Source: Muribaculum intestinale
GTDB lineage: Bacteria; Bacteroidota; Bacteroidia; Bacteroidales; Muribaculaceae
Assembly: GCF_002201515.1 (NCBI RefSeq)
Contig: NZ_CP021421.1
Span: forward strand, 2,232,001-2,296,000
DNA length: 64,000 nt
Direction of reading: 5' to 3'
Each line of letters begins with the position of its first letter. Within the stretch, counting starts at the first letter, position 1. Made by a program: the position numbers and the translations under genes. Shown piece by piece: positions 1 through 8,430 of this stretch. The notes beneath the pieces were generated by a model. The model had not been told where the DNA came from and did no database searches. It was given only the letters and a program-made list of their open reading frames with translations.

Positions 1-941
1 TGCTCATCGCAGGCATCTCCGTAAGCGCACAGCATGTAGGCAGCGAATACCGTCTGAAAAAAGTAATCCCTGTAGCCGGACGTCAAGGTATCGCTATCGA
101 CAGTACTTATTACTATGTATCTGATACAAAGGTTCTCTATAAGTATGACAAGGATGGTAATCTTGTAGCAAAGAACGACCAGCCCTTCCAACATCCAGAA
201 ATCGCCAACCACTTCGGTGACATTGATATCCACAATGGAGAAATCTATTGCGGTATCGAGAAATTCGAGTATGGCCGCGGCTATAATATCGCTGTTTCTA
301 TCTATGACGCAGAAACTCTTAAGTGGAAGCGCGACCTGCCTTGGACACCTGAGTCAGGCCAGGTAGAGGTATCCGGTCTTGCAGTGGACCGTGATAAAAA
401 CATGGTGTGGATGTCTGACTGGGTCGACAGCCGTTATGTATACTGCTACGATCTTGCTACCGGCAAGTATTACACCAAGATGCAGTGTTTGCCGACTCCT
501 TACTGGTGTCAGGGTATTTTCATCGCCGACGGAAAGATGCTTTTCACTTCGGACGACGGTGAGTCGCTGTATCAGATTCCCGACAATATCTATATCGCCG
601 ACATTACCGAGGTGCCATTTACCGGTCTCGTTGATGGCGAGGAGGTTGTGAAAGATACTCCTTTCAGTGTACAGCTCGACAAGAAAGGCAAACCTGTAAT
701 GCGCAAAGGAAAGATTGCAGGTGGTGCAAAGAAAGGCCGTGTGGAACTTTTCCGCGAGATGAGCGACTTCAAGCGTGCCGGTGAGATTGAAGGACTTTCC
801 ATTGATCCTGTAAACGACGACCTGGTTGTGCTCAACAACCGTGGCACTCAGATTGTGCTTGGCATGAGCCAGGGTCCGTACGAAAACGAAGGTTATACAG
901 GCGAAATTCACGAACTCTATATCTACGAAAAGGTAAAATAA
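1..941 (+). CDS. Secreted beta-propeller-like hypothetical protein, 5' end cut by window
   Basis: The open frame runs from base 3 to the TAA at 939-941, about 312 residues. The first visible residues, LIAGISVSAQ, look like the end of a signal peptide with cleavage after SAQ, so only a short stretch is missing. The body has repeated short segments such as GIAIDSTYYYVSDTKVLYKYD, VSGLAVDRDKNMVWMSDW, GIFIADGKMLFTSDDG and GLSIDPVNDDLVVLNN. These are spaced like blades of a beta-propeller of the SMP-30/NHL type. No catalytic motif is visible and I do not recognise a named family, so the function is unknown. A periplasmic or exported location is inferred from the signal remnant. A strong hairpin terminator follows 77 bases after the stop. 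Confidence 0.8.
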   Translation, partial: LIAGISVSAQHVGSEYRLKKVIPVAGRQGIAIDSTYYYVSDTKVLYKYDKDGNLVAKNDQPFQHPEIANHFGDIDIHNGEIYCGIEKFEYGRGYNIAVSIYDAETLKWKRDLPWTPESGQVEVSGLAVDRDKNMVWMSDWVDSRYVYCYDLATGKYYTKMQCLPTPYWCQGIFIADGKMLFTSDDGESLYQIPDNIYIADITEVPFTGLVDGEEVVKDTPFSVQLDKKGKPVMRKGKIAGGAKKGRVELFREMSDFKRAGEIEGLSIDPVNDDLVVLNNRGTQIVLGMSQGPYENEGYTGEIHELYIYEKVK

Positions 942-1017
942 GGACTGTTAAGAATTTAGGTAAGCAATATTGGTAAAATGATATAGAATTCCTGACCGCT
1001 TCTTATAATCAATGACA

Positions 1018-1048
1018 GACCCCGTCGGATGCCGACGGGGTCTTGCTT
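1018..1048 (+). terminator. Rho-independent terminator after the propeller-like gene
   Basis: Two 11-base arms, GACCCCGTCGG and CCGACGGGGTC, are separated by ATG and followed by TTGCTTT. This GC-rich stem with a T-rich tail ends the upstream plus-strand gene. Confidence 0.85.
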
Positions 1049-1061
1049 TAGATAATAACTC

Positions 1062-1113
1062 ACATATACAGCAATGGAACTTATTCCCCAATAAGTTCCA
1101 TTGCTGTATATGT
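1062..1113. terminator. Perfect 24-bp hairpin between convergent genes
   Basis: Bases 1062-1085 and 1090-1113 are exact reverse complements with a CCCC loop. The hairpin lies 20 bases beyond the stop of queC (minus strand) and just after the plus-strand terminator, so it probably serves as the terminator for queC or in both directions. It has no strong T-tract on either side. Confidence 0.6.
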
Positions 1114-1132
1114 AGTCCGGTTATTCTTCCGG

Positions 1133-1789
1133 CTATTCTTCGTAGAGAGTATGGTCGGGAATGCCGGCAATGCGGAATGCCTCACGCCGCTCCACACATG
1201 TGCCGCATCGTCCGCAATGGCGCTCGCGTCCCTTGTAGCAGGAGTATGTCAGCGAGAAATCCACACCGAGTTCTGCTCCGCGTGCGGCTATGAATGTTTT
1301 GTCCTTGCCGGTGTATGGAGCGAGTATGGATATTCTGTCGTAGGTACCGGCCTGCATGGCTTCGGACATGGCATCTATGAATGCGGCCCTGCAGTCGGGA
1401 TATACTGCATGGTCACCCGAATGATTGGCGATAAGCACCTTCTTGAGTCCGCGGCTCTCGGCCATACCGCAAGCGACGGCAAGCATTATGCCGTTGCGGA
1501 ACGGCACTACTGTTGAGCGCATGTTGTCGTCGGCATAATGTCCTTCAGGGATTGCATCGGCACCGTCAAGCAGCGAGGAGTGGAAATACTTATGCATGAA
1601 GTCAAGAGGTATTACGATATGCTCAATGCCAAGACGTTCGCAATGGATGCGTGCACATTCTATTTCACGTGCGTTATGATTGCTGCCGTAGTCAAAGGTG
1701 AGGGCAATGGCTATTTCATCCTTGTAGTCGTAGAGAAGGGTCGTGCTGTCCATGCCACCCGACAATACTATTATGCATTCTTTTTCCAT
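1133..1789 (-). CDS. queC: 7-cyano-7-deazaguanine synthase QueC
   Basis: This cytoplasmic ATP-dependent enzyme converts 7-carboxy-7-deazaguanine to preQ0 in queuosine synthesis. The 218-residue protein has the usual family length. The PP-loop ATP pyrophosphatase motif SGGMDSTTLL lies at residues 10-19. The zinc-binding cysteine cluster CYKGRERHCGRCGTC is near the C-terminus. The internal motif VPFRNGIML, also typical of QueC, is present. It appears to be a single-gene unit here: no queD, queE or queF neighbour is in the window. I saw no preQ1 riboswitch-like pseudoknot in the 160 bases upstream. Confidence 0.95.
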   Translation of the reverse strand: MEKECIIVLSGGMDSTTLLYDYKDEIAIALTFDYGSNHNAREIECARIHCERLGIEHIVIPLDFMHKYFHSSLLDGADAIPEGHYADDNMRSTVVPFRNGIMLAVACGMAESRGLKKVLIANHSGDHAVYPDCRAAFIDAMSEAMQAGTYDRISILAPYTGKDKTFIAARGAELGVDFSLTYSCYKGRERHCGRCGTCVERREAFRIAGIPDHTLYEE

Positions 1790-1952
1790 ATTCTGATGCT
1801 TGGTGTTTTACGTATGCAGTACGTGTTAAACTGCCTGTCAGTATTAAAACGTGGCATTCTCTATTCTATTGTAAAAAATATATATATATTTGTGATGTTT
1901 ATGTCATTGCATAGATGATTATCACTTTCTGCAACACAAACTCTTATAAGTT

Positions 1953-2891
1953 ATGTTATTTACCGAATCAGTACTTGGAATTATAGCATCGGCAGTAGCT
2001 GTAGCATTGAATGGCATGTTGATGTATAAGATCGGATTTTCCCGATGGATGATAAGTCAGACGGCTGTATATTGGACTCCAAAGCAGCCTCGTAATGTCG
2101 GCGTGGCTATAATGTCGGTGTTTGGTGTCATAATATATTTTGTGTTTGGAATGTATCTTTATGACTGGTCATTATGCTGGTGGATTAATGTGGCTCTGAC
2201 TATTATAGCAGCGGCGGCATTGTGGATATGCGGAGATAAACGCATGGATAGATTGTCGTGCATGACGAATTGCGATGGTGTAGTTGACAGTCTGAGCCCC
2301 GTATTGGCAGATAGGAGGAAGTATATAGTGCAGATTGTAATGATGATGGTTTATATTTCACCGTTGCTTTATATGGGTGTTGAATCCTTGTTGAAATGGA
2401 TTGTTCCGGATGTCACGGTAGTTAGGATTGACGAGTCGGGAAAATCAGATTTCATAGTCCTACATGATTACCGGGCCGGGAAGGGGTTGCAGGTCAATGG
2501 CAGTTATGTCGAAAATGATACCTCCGATACCCTTTACAGGGTGGTGGTGTCATATGCAATTCCGGGTGAGCATTTTTATAATGCATATTCGATTACCGAT
2601 ACTGTAATGCCATGGTCGTTTACTAAGATGAAAGGTAATGTGGCTTACTCTATGCGGCTTATTCCTCCGTTGATGCCTCCGTCTAATAGTAAAGGCACTA
2701 ATTATCGTACGAAGAGAGTGTTTCTTGTGGATGCATCGGAACTCAACCGATTTGTTTCCGGGTATGATATGTCGAGATTGGGGCTTAAGCCCAATAAATA
2801 TGTGAAGGAAATCGACGAGCGAAATGCTATTCCTGTCAAGGAAGATAGCTGGCGTCTGGAGATATGGAGAAAATTTTATACAGGCTCTTAG
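1953..2891 (+). CDS. Multi-pass membrane protein, C-terminus truncated by an IS
   Basis: The 312-residue product is not a family I recognise. Four hydrophobic segments are visible at about residues 7-27, 50-70, 77-95 and 125-147. A soluble domain of about 165 residues follows, rich in beta-type sequence (FIVLHDYRAGKGLQVNGSYV, YRVVVSYAIPGEHFYNAYS). The stop TAG at 2889-2891 is made of TA from the chromosome and G from the first base of the inserted element. Removing the element and one TTA target copy restores a frame ending YMKQSRGASQ then TAA at 4102-4104, so the insertion removed ten residues. A TATATTTG box at 1885-1892 could be its promoter, but no matching -33 element was found. Confidence 0.75.
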   Translation: MLFTESVLGIIASAVAVALNGMLMYKIGFSRWMISQTAVYWTPKQPRNVGVAIMSVFGVIIYFVFGMYLYDWSLCWWINVALTIIAAAALWICGDKRMDRLSCMTNCDGVVDSLSPVLADRRKYIVQIVMMMVYISPLLYMGVESLLKWIVPDVTVVRIDESGKSDFIVLHDYRAGKGLQVNGSYVENDTSDTLYRVVVSYAIPGEHFYNAYSITDTVMPWSFTKMKGNVAYSMRLIPPLMPPSNSKGTNYRTKRVFLVDASELNRFVSGYDMSRLGLKPNKYVKEIDERNAIPVKEDSWRLEIWRKFYTGS

Positions 2892-2923
2892 ACCCCGTTC
2901 CCCAATATTTGTTAACGCTGGGG
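2890..2923. repeat. Left 34-bp terminal inverted repeat of IS5-like element
   Basis: This 34-base arm begins AGACCCCGTTCCCC and is the exact reverse complement of 4038-4071. The outermost A belongs to the TTA target copy, so the element itself starts at 2891. Confidence 0.85.
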
Positions 2924-3840
2924 CGGTCAAGCGTCGTGCAGATGTGTTCGCGCAGTGAGGGAGCAATGCGGTTGCATTGTGACCGAAACAAGCGTACGCA
3001 GATGCATGAGGATTGGCCGAGGCGAAGGTAATTTCTGCCACGGACAGCTGAGAATAAATATGACTGTGATGAACTCGGGATGAAGCTGAATTGAACGAAC
3101 CGCAACATAAACATTGCACACGCTGCCATCGCAATCGCTTTGGCGGTGTGAAGAAACTGTTCGTAATTCCTGTTTAATCGTCTGAAAGATTCAAGCCACG
3201 AGAGGGTGCGTTCCACAACCCACCTGCCGCTAATCGGCTTGAATTCCGATGTGCCGAAATTCGATTTCACACACTCCAATTCCACAAGCAATCCTTCTTT
3301 CAAGTTTTTTACTAAAGGTCCGCGATAGCCGTTGTCTGCCTTTAATAATCTGATCGTCGGATATTTGCAGACCGTGTCAATTGCCAATCCAATCGCACCC
3401 TTGCTATCGTGGACATTTGCGCGTGATATAACTATAGTCAGCGGGAATCCATTTGAATCTACGGCAAGATGTCTTTTTATACCCTTGATTTTCTTTCCTC
3501 CGTCTATTCCCTTTACTGATTTGGCCAGTCCGGTACGCATGCTTTGGCTGTCTATGACGGCAACAGTCGGTTGAGCCGATTTCCTTAGCGAATCCCTTGT
3601 GCCATGGCATTCAATTCTTGGGTCATACGGTCAAAAAATCCTATAGAAATCCACTTGCGGTAAAATTCATACACTGTACGCCATTTTGGAAAATCATTTG
3701 GCAGAAGTTTCCATTGACACCCTGTTTTGATCAAGAAAAACAAGGCATTAATAATCTCAAATATATCAGCCTTTGATTTCGTATTGAAAATTTCCGGAAA
3801 TTTTCTAAAATAAAGTTGCGCTGTCTAAGTGTCAAAGCTG
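2891..3840 (-). pseudogene. IS5-family transposase, frameshifted
   Basis: Read from the right end, one frame gives KADIFEIINALFFLIKTG then CQWKLLPNDFPKWRTVYEF and stops after NAMAQGIR near 3597. The next frame begins RDSLRKSAQPTVAVIDSQSM and runs on through the body. The DDE residues are all present: VAVIDSQS, LKADNGYRG and RWVVERTLSWLE. A further shift near 3805-3815 separates an upstream piece ALTLRQRNFI from YFRKFPEIFNTKS, and no ATG starts the first piece. The -1 shift near 3595 could be programmed, as in some IS5 groups, but the second shift argues for decay. The last frame has no stop inside the IS and reads out through the left end into antisense of the membrane gene. Confidence 0.75.
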
Positions 3841-3943
3841 TAGTATATCCCAGTCTAATCCAACAAGTTATAAATGCTTAAAATCACATAACTGAATTGG
3901 GGTGGAATTAATTGTGTGCTGATGTATAAAATTACCTTATCAT

Positions 3944-4036
3944 CGCATCTCTCCGGCGCTTTTTGCCTTGTTCTTCAGTCACGTAGCTACGGCTACGCTC
4001 CTTCATCACAAGACAAAAATCACTCAGAGATATGCG
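3944..4036. repeat. 93-bp imperfect nested palindrome inside the IS
   Basis: The outer arms CGCATCTCTC (3944-3953) and GAGATATGCG (4027-4036) pair with one mismatch. The middle arms TTTTGCCTTGT and ACAAGACAAAA pair with one mismatch. The core CGTAGC-TACG-GCTACG (3982-3997) is a perfect stem with a tetraloop. It is not part of the transposase frame and could be a repetitive palindromic element carried by the IS. Confidence 0.6.
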
Positions 4037-4037
4037 A

Positions 4038-4071
4038 CCCCAGCGTTAACAAATATTGGGGAACGGGGTCT
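4038..4071. repeat. Right 34-bp terminal inverted repeat of IS5-like element
   Basis: Exact reverse complement of 2890-2923, ending GGGGAACGGGGTC at 4070. The right TTA target copy follows at 4071-4073. Confidence 0.85.
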
Positions 4072-4084
4072 TATATGAAACAAT

Positions 4085-4120
4085 CAAGAGGTGCATCGCA
4101 ATAAGTGGATGCACCTCTTG
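4085..4120. terminator. Hairpin that originally ended the IS-split membrane gene
   Basis: Arms of 13 bases (4085-4097 and 4108-4120) are perfect complements around a 10-base loop. The loop holds the TAA (4102-4104) that would end the uninterrupted membrane-protein frame. It also lies 48 bases past the end of the convergent MFS gene and may serve both strands. Confidence 0.6.
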
Positions 4121-4168
4121 AGCAGGCGGGGCACCTCTGTCGTTTTATCCGTCGACAGAGGTGTCGAT

Positions 4169-5542
4169 TTATTCGGCAGCATTGTCGGCTGCTATATTGT
4201 GTTTCTCTGCATATGTTTCTTTGATAGTGAATACACAGAATGCGCCTATGATGAGGAGTGCGCCTGCAAATACTATCATATTAAGCTGGTGGAGGCCACC
4301 GAATAGCTTGAAAATTACGCCACCCAATACGGCTGCGACAATCTGAGGTATGGTTATCGTACCGTTGAACAACCCGAGGTACGCACCCATGTGCTTTCCG
4401 CTGATTGAGTTGGTGAGTATGGTGAATGGCATGGCGAGCATTGCGGCCCATGCGGTGCCGACGAGGAAATAGCTGATAAACAGCAGCCATTTGTCGGAGA
4501 ATGCCAGGGTAGATATGAATCCGATTCCTCCGATTATTAGCGAGGCAAAGTAGGCCATGCGGCGGTTGCTGAAGCGAGGAAGCACAGCCGCCCATATTAC
4601 CGATCCGATAGCCTGGACTGCGAAAAGTATGCCGTTCCAGTTGCCGGCCTCCTGATAGAGGGCCTTGTTGATGGGGTCATTGGCAAGCTGAGGGTCGGGA
4701 TTCCATCCGAATGCCTGTTCGGCTATTCCGCCGGCATTGTAGGTCCACATGTACATGAACGCACACCAGCAGAAGAATTGTACGAGACCGACAGTCCAGA
4801 ATACTTTGGGGGCTTTTACCAACAGATGTATGCAGTTGGCTTTCTCCTCTTCCTGCTCATCGGTTATGCCGTGGTAGGCGGCATATTCAGCGGGTGGCAT
4901 TTCCTTCACCTTAAAGAATGTATAGGCCACACAAGCTATGAGGATAGCTGCTCCTCCGTAGAATGAGAAAGTGACGGAGTCGGGCACCTGATTGCCCGGA
5001 GCGTCATTACTGATTCCTACCCATGCCAGCATGAACGGGAATATTAATCCGACTACCGACCCTGCATTGCACAGGAAGCTCTGGATGGAGTATGCGAGGC
5101 CTTTCTGCTTTTCATTGACCATGTCGCCGACAAGCATTTTAAAGGGCTGCATTGATATGTTGATTGATACGTCGAGCATCATCAGGGAGAAAGCACCGAA
5201 TATGAGCGCTCCGGCTACCGCAAAGTGGAAACTTCCGGCATTGGGGAGGAGGCACATTACGATGACGGCCAGAATGGAGCCGAACAGCAGGTAGGGGAGG
5301 CGGCGTCCGAAGCGGTTCCATGTGCGGTCGCTCATAGTTCCGATGATGGGCTGTATGATTAACCCTGCAAGCGGTGGCAGAATCCAGAAATAACTCAGAT
5401 TGTGGGGGTCGGCTCCCAATGTCTGGAAGATGCGGGAGATGTTGGCGCTCTGTAGCGCATAGGCTATCTGCACTCCGAAGAATCCAAAGCTCAGATTCCA
5501 TAGTTTCCAAAATCCCAGATCGGGCTTGGCCATAGTTTTCAT
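4169..5542 (-). CDS. MFS sugar transporter (GPH/SLC45-like) paired with pullulanase
   Basis: The protein has about 457 residues and roughly twelve hydrophobic helices. Its N-terminus, MKTMAKPDLGFWKLWNLSFG, and the motif TMSDRTWNRFGRRLPYLLFG (loop 2-3) match SLC45-like maltose/sucrose cation symporters of Bacteroidetes. It probably moves malto-oligosaccharides across the inner membrane. An upstream in-frame ATG at 5659 lies inside the pullulanase gene and would add an uncharged stretch before an extra 30 residues with no signal, so I chose 5542 (5533 is also possible). It sits 100 bases after the pullulanase gene, with its own promoter candidate between them, and the pairing supports a role in starch or glycogen use. 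Substrate is inferred. Confidence 0.85.
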   Translation of the reverse strand: MKTMAKPDLGFWKLWNLSFGFFGVQIAYALQSANISRIFQTLGADPHNLSYFWILPPLAGLIIQPIIGTMSDRTWNRFGRRLPYLLFGSILAVIVMCLLPNAGSFHFAVAGALIFGAFSLMMLDVSINISMQPFKMLVGDMVNEKQKGLAYSIQSFLCNAGSVVGLIFPFMLAWVGISNDAPGNQVPDSVTFSFYGGAAILIACVAYTFFKVKEMPPAEYAAYHGITDEQEEEKANCIHLLVKAPKVFWTVGLVQFFCWCAFMYMWTYNAGGIAEQAFGWNPDPQLANDPINKALYQEAGNWNGILFAVQAIGSVIWAAVLPRFSNRRMAYFASLIIGGIGFISTLAFSDKWLLFISYFLVGTAWAAMLAMPFTILTNSISGKHMGAYLGLFNGTITIPQIVAAVLGGVIFKLFGGLHQLNMIVFAGALLIIGAFCVFTIKETYAEKHNIAADNAAE

Positions 5543-5628
5543 GTCGACGGGTTTAAAATTAACTATATCTTTAGAAACACTTGTCTTGCGACGGGCCTCT
5601 GTCGCAAATACCTGTGACAGGCCTACCG

Positions 5629-5659
5629 CAAAAATACATAATTTATTTCTCGCGGGCAA
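5629..5659 (-). promoter_or_regulatory. Bacteroidetes-type promoter for the MFS gene
   Basis: On the minus strand TTG (5657-5659), a 20-base spacer and TATTTTTG (5629-5636) fit the TTTG/TAnnTTTG consensus. The predicted leader to the start at 5542 is about 80 bases. The promoter overlaps the end of the pullulanase gene. Confidence 0.5.
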
Positions 5660-7664
5660 GAATCATCGCCGAGCGTGGCGCTACGGTAAGGGTGCCGCCA
5701 TTGCTATTGCCTAATCCTTCGGCTTTGAGAGTACCATCTTCGGCGATTACAATCCATCGGGCTTTGGGTATCTTCACGGTGCGAGGCTGGTCAGAGCCAT
5801 TGAATATCACTTTGATTTCTTTCCATGAGTCGCCGTTGGCGTTGTTTTTTATCGAATATGAGATGAGATTGTTTTGGCCTTTTGTGTCATCAAATACAAT
5901 ATTTTTTGCGAGTTCCTCGGAGGTAGTCATGCGGAATGCCGGATGGGTCTTGCGAAGTTTTATGAGTTCGACGTAGTAATCGAACAGGTCGGCGTTCTCG
6001 TTTTTTAGATTCCAGTCTATCGCATTGATTGAGTCGGGCGACTTATATGAGTTGTGTACACCTTTCTTGTCGCGGAATATCTCTTCGCCGGCAAAGATGA
6101 AAGGAGTCCCCTGGGATGTAAACACGATTGTCTGGGCAAGTTTGGCAGCGCGCTGCCGGTCGGCTACAGACTCTTCAGGAAGTGACTTGGCGAGTTTGTC
6201 GGTAAGGGTGAGGTCATCGTGGCAGGATACGTAGTTGATTACCTGTGTTGGCGACAGAGCATACGGCGCCTTTGAATTGTTGCCTTTTGAGTAATCGACC
6301 TGAGGATGGGCTGTCGCTCCTACGATGCCTATTTTTACGGTTTCCTCAAGTCCTGGTTTTCCTGTGGCGAAGCCTCGGTCGGTCTCGTCGGTATAATGGC
6401 CTTTGATAGCGTCGCGTATATCGTCGGAGAATACCGCTATCTGTGGCATTGCGCTTACATTGTCTTTAAGCGCCCGTTGTGCTACCGGCAGGGGTGAGTC
6501 TCCGGCAGTCCAGCCTTCGCCATATACAAATATGTCAGGATTTATTTTTTTAAGTTCGCGCGCCACCTCGTTCATTGTCGTGGTGTCGTGTATCGCCATA
6601 AGGTCGAAGCGGAATCCGTCGATATGATATTCCTTGGCCCAATATTTTACTGAGTTGACAATGAAGTTGCGCATTTGTTGGCGTTCGGATGCAGTTTCGT
6701 TGCCACATCCCGATGCATCGCTGTAGCTTCCGTCCGGGCGATGGCGGTAGTAGTATCCGGGCGCTGTAAGAGAGAAATTAGAACCGTCGTTTTCAGCTGT
6801 GTGGTTGTATACCACATCCATCACTACGCCGATACCGGCATCATGAAGGGCCTTTACCATCTCTTTCATTTCCGACACCCTGGTAGAAGGATTTGCCGGA
6901 TTGGTGGAGTATGAGCCTTCGGGTGCGTTATAGTTCTGAGGGTCGTATCCCCAGTTGTAGGTGTTGGCGGGCAGATTGGCTTCGTCCACGCTGTTATAGT
7001 CGTATGAGGGGAGTATGTGTACGTGTGTGACTCCGAGTTCTTTCAGATGGTCAATGCCGGTTTTATCACCTTTGGGATTTGTTGTTCCATGTTCGGTCAA
7101 TGCCAGAAATTTACCTTTTGAGGCTATTCCGGATGATGGATGCATGGAAAAATCACGATGGTGCATCTCGTATATCACTGCGTCGTTGATATTCTTTATC
7201 GTCGGACCTTTATCGTTGTCCCAGCCTTCGGGATTGGTGGCGTCGAAATCGATAATTGCACCGCGGTTGCCGTTTATGCCAACTGCCTTAGCCCATACTC
7301 CGGGTGTTTCGTCAAGCCATTTGCCATTGTGAAGTATCTGGAATGTATAAAATTTACCATATAGTTTCTGTGGAATACCGGCAGTCCATGTGCCGTTCTT
7401 GTCCCGGGTCATTTCTATGGTCTGTTCCGAAGCGGAATTGCGCCCGGTAGGATATATTTTCAGCCGTACGGCCTGTGCCGACGGCGACCATAGCCTGAAG
7501 TGTGTTCCGGAGGCGTTTAGTGTCATTTCAAGGTCAGAGCCGTTGTACGTCTCGTAGGTTGAATATATGGCGTCGGGATTCTGCGCTAACGCATCTGTGG
7601 CCGAGACCATAGGCAGGGATGCAATGAGAGTGCTCATGCAGATAGGGATGAAATGGATTTTCAT
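5643..7664 (-). CDS. pulA: Type I pullulanase, GH13, secreted
   Basis: Pullulanases cleave alpha-1,6 branches in pullulan, starch or glycogen. The 673-residue protein starts with a signal peptide ending near ALAQ (residue 28). An N-terminal CBM48-like domain (about 45-145) is followed by the GH13 barrel. The type I pullulanase signature YNWGYDP is at 236-242. Catalytic residues are D354 in GFRFDLM, E383 in YGEGW and D483 in SCHDD. VVMDVVYNHT (280-289) is conserved region I. A short beta-domain closes the protein, with no T9SS tail. The signal peptide implies a periplasmic or outer-membrane-associated enzyme. The downstream sugar transporter is consistent with uptake of the debranched oligosaccharides. 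Confidence 0.93.
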   Translation of the reverse strand: MKIHFIPICMSTLIASLPMVSATDALAQNPDAIYSTYETYNGSDLEMTLNASGTHFRLWSPSAQAVRLKIYPTGRNSASEQTIEMTRDKNGTWTAGIPQKLYGKFYTFQILHNGKWLDETPGVWAKAVGINGNRGAIIDFDATNPEGWDNDKGPTIKNINDAVIYEMHHRDFSMHPSSGIASKGKFLALTEHGTTNPKGDKTGIDHLKELGVTHVHILPSYDYNSVDEANLPANTYNWGYDPQNYNAPEGSYSTNPANPSTRVSEMKEMVKALHDAGIGVVMDVVYNHTAENDGSNFSLTAPGYYYRHRPDGSYSDASGCGNETASERQQMRNFIVNSVKYWAKEYHIDGFRFDLMAIHDTTTMNEVARELKKINPDIFVYGEGWTAGDSPLPVAQRALKDNVSAMPQIAVFSDDIRDAIKGHYTDETDRGFATGKPGLEETVKIGIVGATAHPQVDYSKGNNSKAPYALSPTQVINYVSCHDDLTLTDKLAKSLPEESVADRQRAAKLAQTIVFTSQGTPFIFAGEEIFRDKKGVHNSYKSPDSINAIDWNLKNENADLFDYYVELIKLRKTHPAFRMTTSEELAKNIVFDDTKGQNNLISYSIKNNANGDSWKEIKVIFNGSDQPRTVKIPKARWIVIAEDGTLKAEGLGNSNGGTLTVAPRSAMILAREK

Positions 7665-7952
7665 GTTGTGCTATAAGACTATTGAACTCAGTTGGTAGGT
7701 TGGCCGTACAAGGCTCCTCTGAGACTTGTATGAGATAACATAGTGTGTCCGTGGTAGATGCCTTGATTAAATGACATCGCCCTCGGGAATCACTCTACTT
7801 ACTTGTTGAAAAACTATCTTATAAAATCTGGTGTATATTATTATAGTAGGGCAATGATGGCTGAAAAAACAGTATCATGCAAGAGAGGGGAGGAGAACGT
7901 TATTTTATAATATAGCCCGTCTATTCATCGATAATATACGGGCCAGTCATCA
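7665..7952. other. Intergenic stretch upstream of pulA, no gene seen
   Basis: No frame with coding character is visible. I searched the minus strand for TAnnTTTG as a pulA promoter and did not find one. A weak 6-bp stem (GCCCGT at 7915-7920 with ACGGGC at 7938-7943) is the only structure noted. Confidence 0.5.
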
Positions 7953-7986
7953 AAATCAAAACAGTCATCCAACATAATATTGGATG
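7953..7986 (-). terminator. Terminator after the small T9SS-domain gene
   Basis: On the minus strand CATCCAA-TATTATG-TTGGATG is followed by ACTGTTTTGATTTTG. The stem is short (7 bp) but is followed by T-rich sequence 16 bases past the stop codon. Confidence 0.5.
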
Positions 7987-8001
7987 CTGCAATAGTACCG
8001 A

Positions 8002-8307
8002 TTATCTTACAACGACTTTTTTTGACCAACTGGCGCATTTGATTATATAGCATCCGCGCGGGAGGTCGATGAATGTACTGCCGGATATGTCGACTGATTT
8101 TACCATCTGTCCTGTTATTGAATAGATGTAGAAAGTGCTTGTGGATTCTCCCTGCACCGTAATCTCAATGCCGCCGCTTGACGGCCTTACAGACGGGGTG
8201 TTGTCAATGGCCGAGATGCGTTCATCGGCATTGGACTGCGCATTGGCTGTGACCGACCCGAAAGCCAGTCCAGTAACGAGCATCAATGTCATAAATGTTT
8301 TTTTCAT
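8002..8307 (-). CDS. Mini secreted protein: signal peptide plus T9SS-like C-terminal domain
   Basis: The 101-residue product has a signal peptide ending ANAQ (residue 24), a linker of about 20 residues, then a beta-rich domain: IEITVQGESTSTFYIYSIT, GQMVKSVDISGSTFIDLPRG, CYIIKCASWSKKVVVR. This is the form of a type A T9SS sorting domain, normally the tail of a much larger cargo. Here there is essentially no cargo. It could be an exported small protein in its own right or a leftover of a lost larger gene. It stands alone on its strand, with a 337-base gap to pulA. Confidence 0.75.
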   Translation of the reverse strand: MKKTFMTLMLVTGLAFGSVTANAQSNADERISAIDNTPSVRPSSGGIEITVQGESTSTFYIYSITGQMVKSVDISGSTFIDLPRGCYIIKCASWSKKVVVR

Positions 8308-8430
8308 TCGGCAATTGTTGGTTTGATAATCTTATGAAATGAGAGATTTATCCTCTCTTTTCGATGCGAAATTAGTAATTTTATTGTGGATATCATAATT
8401 CGCATTGGTTAAACTCTGTTAAATGCTCTT

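Larger units (their letters stand above)
2891..4070. mobile_element. Decayed IS5-like insertion sequence with TTA target duplication
   Basis: The 1180-bp element is bounded by perfect inverted repeats (GACCCCGTTCCCC at each end, inward) and by TTA at 2888-2890 and 4071-4073, a three-base duplication of the TNA type seen in some IS5-family groups. It contains a minus-strand DDE transposase pseudogene and, near the right end, a large imperfect palindrome. The frameshifts suggest it can no longer move by itself, although the ends remain perfect and could be mobilised in trans. It interrupts the 3' end of the preceding membrane-protein gene. Confidence 0.85.

Noticed and set aside
1790..1952. Possible preQ1 riboswitch upstream of queC
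   Set aside because: No short hairpin followed by an A-rich tail pairing into the loop could be found on the minus strand.
7665..8001. Possible small gene in the gap upstream of pulA
   Set aside because: All frames are short and lack coding character; only a terminator-like stem near 7966-7986 is supported.
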